A stretch of DNA of 43,441 nucleotides from Bacteroidota bacterium (GTDB taxonomy: Bacteria; Bacteroidota; Bacteroidia; Flavobacteriales_D; Crocinitomicaceae). The notes under the pieces were generated by a model. That model was not told where the DNA came from. It saw nothing but the letters and a program-made list of their open reading frames with translations, and did not search any database. Made by a program: the position numbers and the translations under genes. Of this stretch, positions 22,337 through 31,664 are shown in pieces. The stretch spans positions 1 through 43,441 of the forward strand of contig JAJRQQ010000056.1 in the NCBI GenBank assembly GCA_024280155.1, read 5' to 3'. Each line of letters opens with the position of its first letter. The stretch's first letter is position 1.

Positions 22337-23593
22337 ATGCCTAAAACAATCTCTATTATCGGTGGTGGTCCTTCAGGATGTACTTTGGCTATTTTATTAG
22401 TGAGAAAAGGACATAAGGTTATTCTTTTTAATGAGAAAAATCCATCCGAAATATTTGTAGGAGAATCTATGATTCCTGCATTAATGCCTATTCTCCAAGA
22501 ATTAGGTATCGAAGATAAAGTCAAAGAGTTTAGTGTCTATAAACCTGGTGCAAGTGTTTGGATTGATGAAAAAACAATGGCAGAAGCTTCGTTTGGTGGT
22601 GGAATGGGAACTCTACCAACCTATGCTTACAATACAAATCGTAAGAAATTTGATGAATTATTATTAGAAACAGCAAAAAACGAAGGAGTTCATGTCGTTG
22701 ATTCTAAAGCTGAATTATATAGAGAGAACGATAAAGTTTTCTTAGCAGAGACTACAATACTCGCTACTAAAGGATTATTAACCAAACAACCTGATTTTAT
22801 CGTAGATGCTAGTGGTCGTAAAAGAATTTTATCCAACTTGTTGAAACTACCAACGACCAAAGGACAACGAATGGATACCGCATTGTTTGCGCATGTCGAA
22901 GAAAGAGAGTTTTCTGAAAATTATGGAGATATCCACATGCATCTTGCTACAAAAGGATGGTGCTGGAGAATTCCTTTGCCTGGAAAAACATCCGTTGGAG
23001 TAGTCGTTAACAAAGAAGAAATGGCAAAATATGGCAATTCTTTGGAAGAACAGTTTGATAATTACCTGCAACAAGCTCCAAAATTAAAACCCTTTTTCAA
23101 AGATGTGAAAAGAATAGGGGGAATTCAAAAATATTCGAATTATCAATTGCAATCGAACCGAATTATTGGAGAGAATTGGGCGCTAATCGGTGATGCTGCT
23201 GGTTTTTTAGACCCGGTTTTTTCTTCAGGACTTTATTTCTCGATGAAATATGCTTCTGAATTGGCAAAGGTTTTTGATGAGGAAGGCTCCCTGACTTTAA
23301 AAGATTTTCAAGAGAATTGGAGCAAAGAATTGAACTCTTGGAAAAAAATGATTGAAATTTGGTACAACGGACGTTTGTTCACGAATTATAAAATGGGGAG
23401 TGATCGTTTAGATGGTTTTATCGGTAAAAAAATTGGTCAACATGCCATCAAACATTTTACTGCAATCTTTACAGGCGAAGCAGTAAATGATAAATACAGC
23501 ATGCGTTTATTGAAGTTTATGACTGGTCCTTTGTTAGATTTTATGCGATTCACTAGAATGCACCGTTATGATGTGAAGGATTTAGAATTATAA
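22337..23593 (+). CDS. FAD-dependent oxidoreductase resembling flavin-dependent halogenases
   Basis: 418 residues. The N-terminal FAD motif is ISIIGGGPSGCTLAILLVRK (GxGxxG), followed by a VGESMIPAL motif (41-49). WCWRIP at 208-213 fits the WxWxIP signature of flavin-dependent halogenases, and GDAAGFLDPVFSSGLYFSM (285-303) fits the FxxPxxSSG block. KPGA at 69-72 resembles the KxGA segment near the halogenase lysine. These motifs are shared in part with geranylgeranyl-reductase-type flavoproteins, so the reaction could be halogenation, reduction or monooxygenation. No flavin reductase or biosynthetic cluster is adjacent. The gene has its own promoter and starts a short transcript with the next gene (24-bp gap). 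Confidence 0.82.
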   Translation: MPKTISIIGGGPSGCTLAILLVRKGHKVILFNEKNPSEIFVGESMIPALMPILQELGIEDKVKEFSVYKPGASVWIDEKTMAEASFGGGMGTLPTYAYNTNRKKFDELLLETAKNEGVHVVDSKAELYRENDKVFLAETTILATKGLLTKQPDFIVDASGRKRILSNLLKLPTTKGQRMDTALFAHVEEREFSENYGDIHMHLATKGWCWRIPLPGKTSVGVVVNKEEMAKYGNSLEEQFDNYLQQAPKLKPFFKDVKRIGGIQKYSNYQLQSNRIIGENWALIGDAAGFLDPVFSSGLYFSMKYASELAKVFDEEGSLTLKDFQENWSKELNSWKKMIEIWYNGRLFTNYKMGSDRLDGFIGKKIGQHAIKHFTAIFTGEAVNDKYSMRLLKFMTGPLLDFMRFTRMHRYDVKDLEL

Positions 23594-23617
23594 TTCTATT
23601 CGTTAAATCTATTTAAA

Positions 23618-24190
23618 ATGTATAACATAAACATGTTCGGTAAAGGAATTCGTTATTGGATATGTAAAATACCATTCGATGAATTTCTAATCATTCATAA
23701 AATCCGTGAAAAGTTGGGGATTGATTATGAAAATATCTTTTTCGATTTAGAAATTTTGGAAGAGATAGGTTATACAAATTGGGAGAATATTCACTGTATT
23801 TACAAAGGACGTGGGTTTTTTATTAAATCCAGAAACAGAATTGAAATTAAACGTAAATCAAAACTTTTGAAACGATTTGATAGTTCTGAACTGCTGTATT
23901 CACCATTATTAATTGAACAGTATAAAGTAATTTACGATGATTTCATTCAAAGTAGGAGTGAAGAACATGTTCTTATAGCTCTCATTCAACATGAAACAGG
24001 AAGTTTTTTTAAATTCAAGTGTATTGAAGAAAAATTTGACGTTAATAAATTGGTTTTTGTCCTCAATTACGATAAACTTAATCAATCAATAGGTGAACAA
24101 TTTATTTCTAACTTGATCTATGACGGTTCTATACTTCCAACCACAGACGAAGATGTGGTATGCACAGGAAATCAAGTGATTATTTTATAA
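23618..24190 (+). CDS. Hypothetical protein
   Basis: 190 residues, no signal peptide and no membrane segment. The N-terminal part (FGKGIRYWICKIPFDEFLII) is hydrophobic and aromatic, the rest is mixed alpha/beta and rich in Ile, Lys and Glu. No motif that I can assign. It lies 24 bp downstream of the flavoprotein and ends 4 bp before the stop of the convergent ThiF-like gene, with no terminator between them. Confidence 0.7.
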   Translation: MYNINMFGKGIRYWICKIPFDEFLIIHKIREKLGIDYENIFFDLEILEEIGYTNWENIHCIYKGRGFFIKSRNRIEIKRKSKLLKRFDSSELLYSPLLIEQYKVIYDDFIQSRSEEHVLIALIQHETGSFFKFKCIEEKFDVNKLVFVLNYDKLNQSIGEQFISNLIYDGSILPTTDEDVVCTGNQVIIL

Positions 24191-24194
24191 ACGA

Positions 24195-25277
24195 TTAACT
24201 GAATATCCCACCTTCAACATTCACTAAATTGTCAAATTTATAATCTCTTTCCATCATTTCTATAATGGTTTTACTTCGCCCGCCCGTTTGACAAATGACA
24301 TATACCGTTTGGTCTTTTGGAATCAGGTCAATGAATTCATCTATATCATCCATTGGAGCAATGATTAAATTTTCGCGTTGAATACGTGGTTTTTCCCATT
24401 CATCTCTAATATCTAAAACAATTGCATCTGTTGGAACCTTAGAATATGGCACAGATTTGACACCCATTCTTTGAGGTTTTATTTTACAAAATTCTTCGTA
24501 GTCATATTTCTTTAAATCTTCTTCATTCGAAATACCAATCGAACGTAAATCATAATTTCGTTTTATTTTAACCTCTAGTTGCTGCATGGTTAAAGCATTG
24601 AAAATGAAAAGTTTATTTGATAGTTTTTCACCGATGCCTAAAATTATTTTCAAAACTTCATTGGCTTGAAAGCTTCCAATGATTCCCGGTAAAATTCCAA
24701 TTACACCAACTTCAGAACAAGTCTGTACATTTCCTTCAGCAGGTGGTTCAGGAAATAAACAACGATAAGTTGCACTGTTTTGATAATTAAAAACAGCTAT
24801 TTGTCCTTCAAAACGATGAATTGCCCCATAAACCAATGGTTTATTTGTTAAAACACATGCATCGTTGATTAAATAGCGTGTAGAAAAATTGTCTGTACCA
24901 TCTACGATGATGTCGTATTGTTTAAAAATAGAAACAGCATTTTGACGAGTTAATTTTTCATTTAAAGCTATAATTGAAATGAAAGGATTCTTTTTCTCGA
25001 GTTTTTCTTTTGCAGTAATCGATTTGCTCTTCCCAACATCTGAAGAATTAAAAAGGATTTGACGTTGAAGATTCGATTCTTCAATTGTATCAAAATCAAT
25101 GATGCCGATTGTACCAACACCTGCTGCAGAAAGATAAAGTAGAATAGGGGAGCCCAAACCACCTGCACCAATCACTAGAACTTTCGATTTCTTTAATTTT
25201 AGCTGACCTTCTTCGTTTACTTCTTTAAGTAAAATGTGCCGACTGTATCTGTTTTTTTCTTCGTTGGATAATGACAT
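24195..25277 (-). CDS. ThiF/MoeB-family E1-like adenylyltransferase with C-terminal rhodanese domain
   Basis: 360 residues. The first ~240 form an E1-like adenylation domain: SRHILL, VLVIGAGGLGSPILLYLSAA (ATP site), DFDTIEESNLQRQILF, the DGTDNFSTRYLIND block, and Cys187 in TCSEVGVIG. Residues ~275-360 are a rhodanese domain with Cys329 in CQTGGRS. Such fusions adenylate and thiolate the C-terminus of a small ubiquitin-like sulfur carrier (MoaD or ThiS). The two CxxC zinc pairs of MoeB are missing: only Cys173 (YRCLFPEP) remains and there is no C-terminal CxxC. No thi or moa genes are nearby, so the carrier partner is unknown. Confidence 0.88.
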   Translation of the reverse strand: MSLSNEEKNRYSRHILLKEVNEEGQLKLKKSKVLVIGAGGLGSPILLYLSAAGVGTIGIIDFDTIEESNLQRQILFNSSDVGKSKSITAKEKLEKKNPFISIIALNEKLTRQNAVSIFKQYDIIVDGTDNFSTRYLINDACVLTNKPLVYGAIHRFEGQIAVFNYQNSATYRCLFPEPPAEGNVQTCSEVGVIGILPGIIGSFQANEVLKIILGIGEKLSNKLFIFNALTMQQLEVKIKRNYDLRSIGISNEEDLKKYDYEEFCKIKPQRMGVKSVPYSKVPTDAIVLDIRDEWEKPRIQRENLIIAPMDDIDEFIDLIPKDQTVYVICQTGGRSKTIIEMMERDYKFDNLVNVEGGIFS

Positions 25278-25363
25278 TGGGATGTAAATTTGAGGTTAAA
25301 AATACATCTTTTTTAAAGGAGATAAAATGATATATCTCATATCATAGTTTTCATGGTATTATT

Positions 25364-26890
25364 TTACATAAGACTCCCTATTTCAACTTCTGGGAATATT
25401 TCAGCATAAGTTTTAACTTCACTGTAACTCACTCGTCGGTTGATGTGTTTTCGTTTCAGGTCATTCGGAGAATGAACACCGGTAGCATGAACTAATTCGA
25501 TTAAATTTTTCATTGTTTCATAATGGAAGTTCGCAACACGTTTTGCTTTGTCTTCCACATCCAGACCTTTCATTAATTCTTTATTTTGTGTAGCAACTCC
25601 AACAGGACAAGTGTTCGTATTGCATTGTAAAGCTTGAATACAACCCGTTGCTAGCATCATCGCTCGTGCACTATTTACTAAATCAGCTCCTATGGAAAGT
25701 GTTCGTGTTATATGGAAAGAAGTGATTATTTTCCCTGAAGCAATTACTTTAATATCTTTTTTAAGGTCAAAACCATTTAATGCATTCACAACGAAAGCTA
25801 ATCCATCACGCATTGGAGAACCCATCGAATTTGAAAACTCAATAGGAGCGGCACCTGTTCCACCTTCTCCACCATCAACCGTTATAAAATCAGGTTTTAT
25901 TCCTGTGGAAATCATTGCTTTACATAAGTCGATAAATTCTTGTTTATCTCCAACGCAAAGTTTAAATCCTACAGGTTTCCCATTTGAATTATCACGCAGA
26001 GTTTTGATAAATTGCATCAATCCTTCTGCCGAATTAAAAGCAGAATGGGAGGGAGGAGATAAAACATCAGTAAATGGTTTTACATCTCTAATTTTAGCAA
26101 TTTCTTCTGTGTTTTTTTTCGCAGGAAGAATTCCACCATGACCAGGTTTAGCACCTTGAGAGAGTTTCAACTCAATCATTTTAACACTTTCTAAATTGGC
26201 TCTTTCTTTATATGTTTCGACATTAAAGGTTCCGTCATGATTTCTGCAACCAAAATAACCTGTTCCAATTTGCCAAATTAAATCGCCTCCGTATTTTAAA
26301 TGGTATGGACTTATTCCTCCTTCTCCGGTATTGTGCGCGAAATTACCCGATTTTGCTCCTTTATTCATTGCCATAACGGCATTCTTACTTAACGAACCAA
26401 AACTCATTGCTGAAATATTCAGTAAACTCGCAGAATAAGGCTGCTTACAGTCAGGACCGCCAATCGTAATACGAGGATCAAATTCTGTAGGAGTTTCATT
26501 ACTTGCGTACATAGAGTGATTCATCCATTCGTAACCTGTTGCATATACATGCATCTGAGTACCAAAAGGAACGGTGTCGTTGACGTTTTTCGCACGCTGA
26601 TAAACTAATGTTCTAAAAATCCGACTAATTGGACGGCCTTCTGTGTCTGTCTCAACGAAATATTGCATAATCTCAGGCCGAATTTTCTCCAACATATATC
26701 GAATATTTCCAATGAGTGGAAAATTCTTACGTATCGTGTGCTTTGTTTGAAAAATATCTACAATTCCGATGAGAAATAATGGTCCAACAAGTATAAAAAG
26801 CCACATGATTGGAAACCAGAAATAAGAAATTGCAACAATCCCTACGATTGTTAGAAATGAAATCAAAAGAAATTTTTGTCGAACACTCAT
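25364..26890 (-). CDS. FMN-binding glutamate synthase-family protein with N-terminal membrane segments
   Basis: 508 residues. Two transmembrane helices (about residues 8-24 and 28-46) precede a glutamate-synthase central/FMN barrel domain. The barrel shows GEGGISPYHLKYGGDLIWQI, KPGHGGILPAKK and TVDGGEGGTGAAPIEFSNSM. CIQALQCNTNTCPVGVATQ keeps the CX5CX4C pattern of the GltB [3Fe-4S] cluster. It lacks the amidotransferase (class II) domain, so it cannot use glutamine alone. Homologues are widespread in bacteria as membrane-bound GltB-like oxidoreductases of unproven function. Confidence 0.92.
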   Translation of the reverse strand: MSVRQKFLLISFLTIVGIVAISYFWFPIMWLFILVGPLFLIGIVDIFQTKHTIRKNFPLIGNIRYMLEKIRPEIMQYFVETDTEGRPISRIFRTLVYQRAKNVNDTVPFGTQMHVYATGYEWMNHSMYASNETPTEFDPRITIGGPDCKQPYSASLLNISAMSFGSLSKNAVMAMNKGAKSGNFAHNTGEGGISPYHLKYGGDLIWQIGTGYFGCRNHDGTFNVETYKERANLESVKMIELKLSQGAKPGHGGILPAKKNTEEIAKIRDVKPFTDVLSPPSHSAFNSAEGLMQFIKTLRDNSNGKPVGFKLCVGDKQEFIDLCKAMISTGIKPDFITVDGGEGGTGAAPIEFSNSMGSPMRDGLAFVVNALNGFDLKKDIKVIASGKIITSFHITRTLSIGADLVNSARAMMLATGCIQALQCNTNTCPVGVATQNKELMKGLDVEDKAKRVANFHYETMKNLIELVHATGVHSPNDLKRKHINRRVSYSEVKTYAEIFPEVEIGSLM

Positions 26891-27048
26891 AGTATTTAGT
26901 TTAGTTGAATAAAAGTAATTATTCTAAAGATAATTCAATGATAATCTTGAAATAAATTTAGAAACCTGAACTATGACGTGATGCGTGTATATTTCATTCA
27001 AAAAAAGAATGTTTAATTTATAAGTAACCTAGATAAATAGTGTCAAAC

Positions 27049-27549
27049 TTAAAAACTATTAAACAATTCTTCTATTTCTTTTTCTTCTTCTTCGGTCGGG
27101 AATCGAGCGTGAAAGAAAAATTGTTCGGTTCCGAGTTTATCGTAATATTGGATTAAAAATTTATCATCGGATAAGACTGTTATTTCAAAACTTCTCACCA
27201 TTCCAATTCGGAATTCTCTAGCGCGAGCATAAAATTGAATAACTTTCTGTCCCTTTCTATTTGTGGTCACTTTTAAACCATCCATTTCACCAAAGAATTG
27301 ACGATTAATAAGTTTACCAACACGACGCATGGAACTGGTCAGAAGAACATTTCCTTTGTTAATCATGAGAAAACTCACACGCATATCAGCTGAATGCCAA
27401 GTGTAGGGCAGTCGTAATTGATAACCCGAATCTAAAACATAAATGTTTGAGAAGTTGTCTAGACTTAATGATAAAGTATCTTCCGTTTTATCTTGTGCGT
27501 GAAGTGAAATTGAACCAATTAATGTAAATAGTAGGATTAGATTTTTCAT
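27049..27549 (-). CDS. Secreted protein of unknown function
   Basis: 166 residues. The signal peptide MKNLILLFTLIGSISLHAQ is followed by a mature protein with beta-strand-like stretches (YQLRLPYTW, VIQFYARAREFRIGMVRSFE) and an acidic C-terminal tail (TEEEEKEIEELFNSF). No family recognised. It lies 50 bp downstream of the alaS start on the same strand, but alaS reads in the same direction and is located to its right, so the two could be co-transcribed with this gene following alaS. Confidence 0.75.
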   Translation of the reverse strand: MKNLILLFTLIGSISLHAQDKTEDTLSLSLDNFSNIYVLDSGYQLRLPYTWHSADMRVSFLMINKGNVLLTSSMRRVGKLINRQFFGEMDGLKVTTNRKGQKVIQFYARAREFRIGMVRSFEITVLSDDKFLIQYYDKLGTEQFFFHARFPTEEEEKEIEELFNSF

Positions 27550-27599
27550 AAATGCTTGTCTTTTATTGAACTAGAAGCTACAAAAATCATTCCTTCTTC

Positions 27600-30233
27600 T
27601 TACAATTTGTTCATCACTTCTTCGATTGCTATTTTTAAACCGTCTGCATTTCTACCTCCTGCTGTAGCGTAGAATGCTTGTCCGCCACCGCCGCCTTGGA
27701 TATGTTTAGATACTTCACGAATAATGTTTCCTGCATGAATTTCTTTAGAATCCACTACATCATCACTTGCAATGATGCTTAATGAACATTTCTCACCATC
27801 TTTCCCACCTATCACAGCGAAAAATGAATCGTTTTCACCTTTCAGTTGAAATAAAATGTCTTTAATTGAGCCAGCATCTAATTCAATGATTGAACTTAAT
27901 ATAGAAATACCATCCTTTTCGAAAATCTCATTTTTTAAAGAAGCTTTAATTTGTTTCGCTTTTTCTTTCTTTAAAATTTCAACTTCTTTTTGCAATTGAT
28001 TGTTTTTCGTAATTAAATCATTGACTGATTTAACAACATCTTTAGGGTCCTTCAGTGCAAGAGAAATAGTATCTAATTGATTGATTTTCTTTTGAATATA
28101 TTCTTCTGCTTTTTGTCCGGTAATCGCTTCAATTCTACGAACTCCTGCAGCAACTGCTTGCTCATGCAATAAAACAAAGCGACCAATTTCTCCGGTTGAT
28201 TTAACATGTGTTCCTCCACATAATTCAACAGAATCACCAAATTGAATGACTCTTACCGTATCGCCGTATTTCTCCCCAAATAAAGCCATTGCACCCATTT
28301 CTTGAGCAATTTCCATTGGTGTATTTCTTTTCTCTGTCAGCGAAATATTTGCTTGAATATTTTCGTTAATCATTCCAAGTATTTTCTCCATTTCCTCCTC
28401 ATTTACCTTAGAGAAGTGAGAGAAATCGAATCGTAAATGCTCTGAACTTACTAAAGAACCTTTTTGCTCAACATGTGTTCCGAGTACAGTTCTCAAAGCA
28501 TGATGAAGTAGGTGAGTAGCAGAATGATTTTTTTCAGAAGCTTTTCGTTTCTTTTGATTAACAACAGCTAAAAAAGCCTCATTGACATTTCCAGGTAATT
28601 TCGTCATTAAATGAACAATCAAATTATTCTCTTTCTTTGTATCGAAAACAGTGTATTTCTCGTTGTTTGATTCGATATAACCAGAATCACCAACTTGCCC
28701 ACCACCTTCTGGATAGAAAGGAGTAAGGTTGAAAACAACTTGGTAAAATTCTTTTTTCTTCTGAATGACTTTTCTGTAGCGTACAATTTTAATGTGTGTT
28801 GATAGCAGGTCGTAACCAACAAATTCCTCAACATTATCTTCTAAAATTTGTACCCAATCATCTGTTTCAATAGCGGTAGCTGCACGAGAACGGTCTTTTT
28901 GTTCTTTCATGTGAGCATTGAACCCATCCATATCGACAGTAAAACCTTTTTCTCTTGCCATTAAATCTGTCAAATCAATTGGAAAACCAAAAGTATCGAA
29001 CAATTCAAAAGCAAGTTTACCTGCAATAATCTTCTTTTCTAAATCAACAAAACCAACTTCAGATTTGGTTGCGTTTAAATGTTTTTCAAAACGTTGGATT
29101 CCGTTTCCTAAAGTCTTCAAAAACGAATTTTCTTCTTCTTTTATTACTTTGTAAATCAATTCTTTCTGATTCTCTAGCTCAATAAAAGGATTAGACATTA
29201 TTTTGACTAGCACATTGGACAAGTCTGCCAAGAAAGGTTCTTTTAAATTCAATGTTTGATATCCATAACGCACAGCTCTACGGAGGATTCTTCTAATCAC
29301 ATAACCTGCCCCAGTGTTCGAAGGAAGTTGACCGTCTGCAATAGAAAATGCAATTGCTCGTATGTGGTCAGCGATAACCCTAAGTGCTATATCTTTTTCT
29401 TCATTTTTACCATATTCAACATTGGATACTTTTTCCATGTGTTGAATGAGTGTTTGGAATAAATCAGTATCGTAGTTGGATTGCTTGCCTTGTAAAGCCA
29501 TTGCAAGACGTTCAAGTCCCATTCCAGTATCAACATGCGTTTCAGGAAGTGGTTCTAAACTACGATCAGACTTTCGGTTGAACTGCATGAAAACGTTGTT
29601 CCATATTTCAATTACATGTGGATGGTCTTCATTGACTAATGATTTACCATCAATTGACTTTCTATCTTCATCAGAACGTAAATCAACGTGTATTTCTGTA
29701 CATGGTCCACAAGGTCCAACATCTCCCATTTCCCAGAAATTATCTTTCTTATTCGCTAAAATAATTCGATCTTCAGCAATGTATTTTTTCCAAATTTCAA
29801 TACTTTCTTTATCTACAGGTACACCATCTTCTTCGTCTCCTTCAAAAACTGTAACATACAATCGGTCTTTAGGAATTTTGTAAACCTCTGTTAAAAGTTC
29901 CCATGCCCATTCGATTGCTTCTTCTTTAAAATAATCACCAAAAGACCAGTTTCCTAACATTTCAAACATGGTATGATGATAGGTATCTACACCAACTTCA
30001 TCTAAATCATTGTGTTTACCTGAAACACGAAGACATTTCTGAGAATTTGCAACACGTCTGTCTTTTGGAATTGTGTTACCAAGAAAATAATCCTTAAATT
30101 GATTCATACCAGCGTTGATAAACATCAAAGTTGGATCATTCTTTACGACCATAGGTGCACTCGGAACAATCTTATGTCCTTTAGATTCAAAATAATCAAA
30201 AAATGCTTGGCGAATTTCAGAAAGTGTCATCAT
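27600..30233 (-). CDS. alaS: Alanyl-tRNA synthetase
   Basis: 877 residues, the full length of bacterial AlaRS. The class II core is at the N-terminus (IRQAFFDYFESKGHKIVPSA, LMFINAGMNQFKDYFLG, HHTMFEMLGNWSFGDYF motif region). The editing domain has HSATHLLHHALR and CGGTHVKSTGEIGRF with the zinc-binding His and Cys residues. The C-Ala domain ends with GGGGGQAFYATAGG. It charges tRNA-Ala and clears mis-charged Ser and Gly. Two adjacent ATGs (30233 and 30230) are equally possible starts. Confidence 0.98.
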   Translation of the reverse strand: MMTLSEIRQAFFDYFESKGHKIVPSAPMVVKNDPTLMFINAGMNQFKDYFLGNTIPKDRRVANSQKCLRVSGKHNDLDEVGVDTYHHTMFEMLGNWSFGDYFKEEAIEWAWELLTEVYKIPKDRLYVTVFEGDEEDGVPVDKESIEIWKKYIAEDRIILANKKDNFWEMGDVGPCGPCTEIHVDLRSDEDRKSIDGKSLVNEDHPHVIEIWNNVFMQFNRKSDRSLEPLPETHVDTGMGLERLAMALQGKQSNYDTDLFQTLIQHMEKVSNVEYGKNEEKDIALRVIADHIRAIAFSIADGQLPSNTGAGYVIRRILRRAVRYGYQTLNLKEPFLADLSNVLVKIMSNPFIELENQKELIYKVIKEEENSFLKTLGNGIQRFEKHLNATKSEVGFVDLEKKIIAGKLAFELFDTFGFPIDLTDLMAREKGFTVDMDGFNAHMKEQKDRSRAATAIETDDWVQILEDNVEEFVGYDLLSTHIKIVRYRKVIQKKKEFYQVVFNLTPFYPEGGGQVGDSGYIESNNEKYTVFDTKKENNLIVHLMTKLPGNVNEAFLAVVNQKKRKASEKNHSATHLLHHALRTVLGTHVEQKGSLVSSEHLRFDFSHFSKVNEEEMEKILGMINENIQANISLTEKRNTPMEIAQEMGAMALFGEKYGDTVRVIQFGDSVELCGGTHVKSTGEIGRFVLLHEQAVAAGVRRIEAITGQKAEEYIQKKINQLDTISLALKDPKDVVKSVNDLITKNNQLQKEVEILKKEKAKQIKASLKNEIFEKDGISILSSIIELDAGSIKDILFQLKGENDSFFAVIGGKDGEKCSLSIIASDDVVDSKEIHAGNIIREVSKHIQGGGGGQAFYATAGGRNADGLKIAIEEVMNKL

Positions 30234-30345
30234 TTTATTAAGTGCTTTTTAAGAAAGGCAAATTTAATGAATTAAATCGGAGAATAAAGGAAATGTAAGG
30301 AACATTTAGGAAGCGAAAGATTCGTGAAAGAAGATTTTTTTTTTC

Positions 30346-30812
30346 ATTAGTGTCCGATAAAATATTAAAGTTAAATCTTTCTTTACTTTTTAGTTCTTCG
30401 TAAATATTTTTATTCATTGCAATGATTTTTAATTCGAAACGAAATCTAAAAGTGCGTTGGCCTGTCGAAACAGCGGGCCGGTGGGGAAGTGAATGATGAA
30501 AATCACAATAATTGCACAAAAGTGCTCCGTCATTGTGTTTACAAAACACTTCTTTTGTAGGAATTATTGATTTTCATCAGAGCGCGTGGAAGCATTGTTT
30601 CGACTTGATTTTCACATCGACTACGCTCAGCATAAATTTCTTTCTTTTTCATCAAGGAAAAAGGAAATAATAAAATCTTTCTTTTTCACTTTTCATAAAT
30701 AATTCACGAATAAAAATAGACACCATGCTTTTCATTTAAAAGAAAATTTTAATGCTTTTATTGACTTAGAGGTATGATTTAGATAAAATCTGTATTTTTA
30801 TCGGACATTAAT
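30346..30812. mobile_element. ~467-bp non-coding element bounded by inverted repeats (MITE-like)
   Basis: The gap between alaS and the sigma factor (30234-31014, 781 bp) has no credible gene. It contains a pair of terminal inverted repeats: ATTAGTGTCCGATAAAA from 30346 and, on the other strand, ATTAATGTCCGATAAAAATA ending at 30812. They agree at 16 of the first 17 positions. The interior is more GC-rich than the flanks and holds structured sequence (30459-30579). T-tracts flank both ends. It has no transposase, so it would be a non-autonomous element or a decayed IS. Target duplication cannot be defined because both flanks are T runs. Confidence 0.5.
30459..30579. repeat. Hairpin and long imperfect palindrome inside the alaS-upstream element
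   Basis: A GC-rich hairpin (GGC-CTGT-CGAA-ACAG-CG-GGCC, 30459-30479) is followed by an 86-nt imperfect palindrome. TGATGAAAATCACAATAATT (30494-30513) faces AATTATTGATTTTCATCA (30562-30579) with one bulged base, and inside it ACAAAAGTG can pair with CACTTCTTTTGT. Such folding could be part of an RNA or of a transposition end. Confidence 0.55.
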
Positions 30813-30890
30813 CATTTTTTTTAAAAACTTACCCAACCTTTTAAAATATCCTTACGTTATAGAGGCAGTAAAGAGCAAAAAGAATAAAAT

Positions 30891-30920
30891 TTGTCAATTT
30901 GAATTTTTATTGTATATTGC
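30891..30920 (+). promoter_or_regulatory. Possible promoter of the ECF sigma-factor gene
   Basis: TTG at 30891-30893, 19 bp, then TATATTGC at 30913-30920, one base off TAnnTTTG. It would leave an ~90-nt leader before the ATG at 31015. Confidence 0.4.
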
Positions 30921-31014
30921 CCAATAATTAATAATAAAAAAACACGGAGCCTATAGATATAACATTACTTTAAACAAGTTTGAAATTAAATTAAACTGCT
31001 AAAATAAGTAAGTT

Positions 31015-31611
31015 ATGACTGTAAATAATATCGATGACCGTGAGTTAATCAGCAAGTATTTAAGTGGAGACGAAAAATCTTTTGAGATTTTATTAATGCG
31101 TCATAAAGACAGAATTTTCCGTTTTGTTTACATGAAAGTCAAAGACAATGCATTAGCGCAAGATATTTTTCAAGATACTTTCATAAAAATTGTTAACACT
31201 TTAAAATCTGGGAAATACAATGAAGAGGGTAAGTTTTTACCTTGGGCAATGAGAATTGCACACAATTTAGTAATTGATTTCTTTCGAAAACACAATAAAG
31301 TTAGAATGGTCTCTGAATCTTCTTCTTTCAGTGATGATTATAATATTTTCCATACTTTGAAACAAGAAGATGAGAATGTGCAAGAAGAAATGACTCGCAT
31401 CGAATTAGAAGGTCAGATGGTTGATTTAGTCGAACATCTACCAGATACGCAACGCGACATTCTAAAAATGAGAATTTTTAAAGAAATGTCTTTTAAAGAT
31501 ATTGCAGAATTAGAAGGAATAAGTATCAATACTGCGTTGGGGAGAATGCGATATGCTTTAATTAATTTAAGAAAACTGATTGAAAAACATGAAATTGTAG
31601 TGCATTATTAA
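31015..31611 (+). CDS. RNA polymerase ECF-type sigma-70 factor
   Basis: 198 residues. Region 2 (residues ~10-100) includes DRELISKYLSGDEKSFEILL, the QDIFQDTFIKI core-binding segment and LPWAMRIAHNLVIDFFRK. Region 4 (~140-195) includes LPDTQRDILKMRIFKEMSF and the HTH with KDIAELEGISINTALGRMRY. It lacks regions 1 and 3. No anti-sigma gene follows: the next gene is convergent after a terminator. Single ECF sigma factors of this sort in Flavobacteriales are often highly conserved and control envelope or growth-related genes, but the target here is unknown. Confidence 0.93.
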   Translation: MTVNNIDDRELISKYLSGDEKSFEILLMRHKDRIFRFVYMKVKDNALAQDIFQDTFIKIVNTLKSGKYNEEGKFLPWAMRIAHNLVIDFFRKHNKVRMVSESSSFSDDYNIFHTLKQEDENVQEEMTRIELEGQMVDLVEHLPDTQRDILKMRIFKEMSFKDIAELEGISINTALGRMRYALINLRKLIEKHEIVVHY

Positions 31612-31630
31612 TTTAGAGGATACTAATTTT

Positions 31631-31664
31631 AAAGGCATTTGAATACAATCAAATGCCTTTTTTA
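31631..31664. terminator. Terminator of the sigma-factor gene
   Basis: AAAGGCATTTGA pairs with TCAAATGCCTTT around ATACAA and is followed by a T run. It lies between convergent genes; the A-tract at the other side makes it usable from the minus strand as well. Confidence 0.85.

Noticed and set aside
27600..30233. Antisense ORFs within alaS (for example around 29476-29883)
   Set aside because: They are shadows of a highly conserved coding frame and have no family features of their own.
30238..30549. A 103-codon minus-strand ORF upstream of alaS
   Set aside because: It crosses the inverted-repeat element and its GC-rich hairpin, has no plausible composition or start context, and its residues follow repeat sequence rather than a protein pattern.
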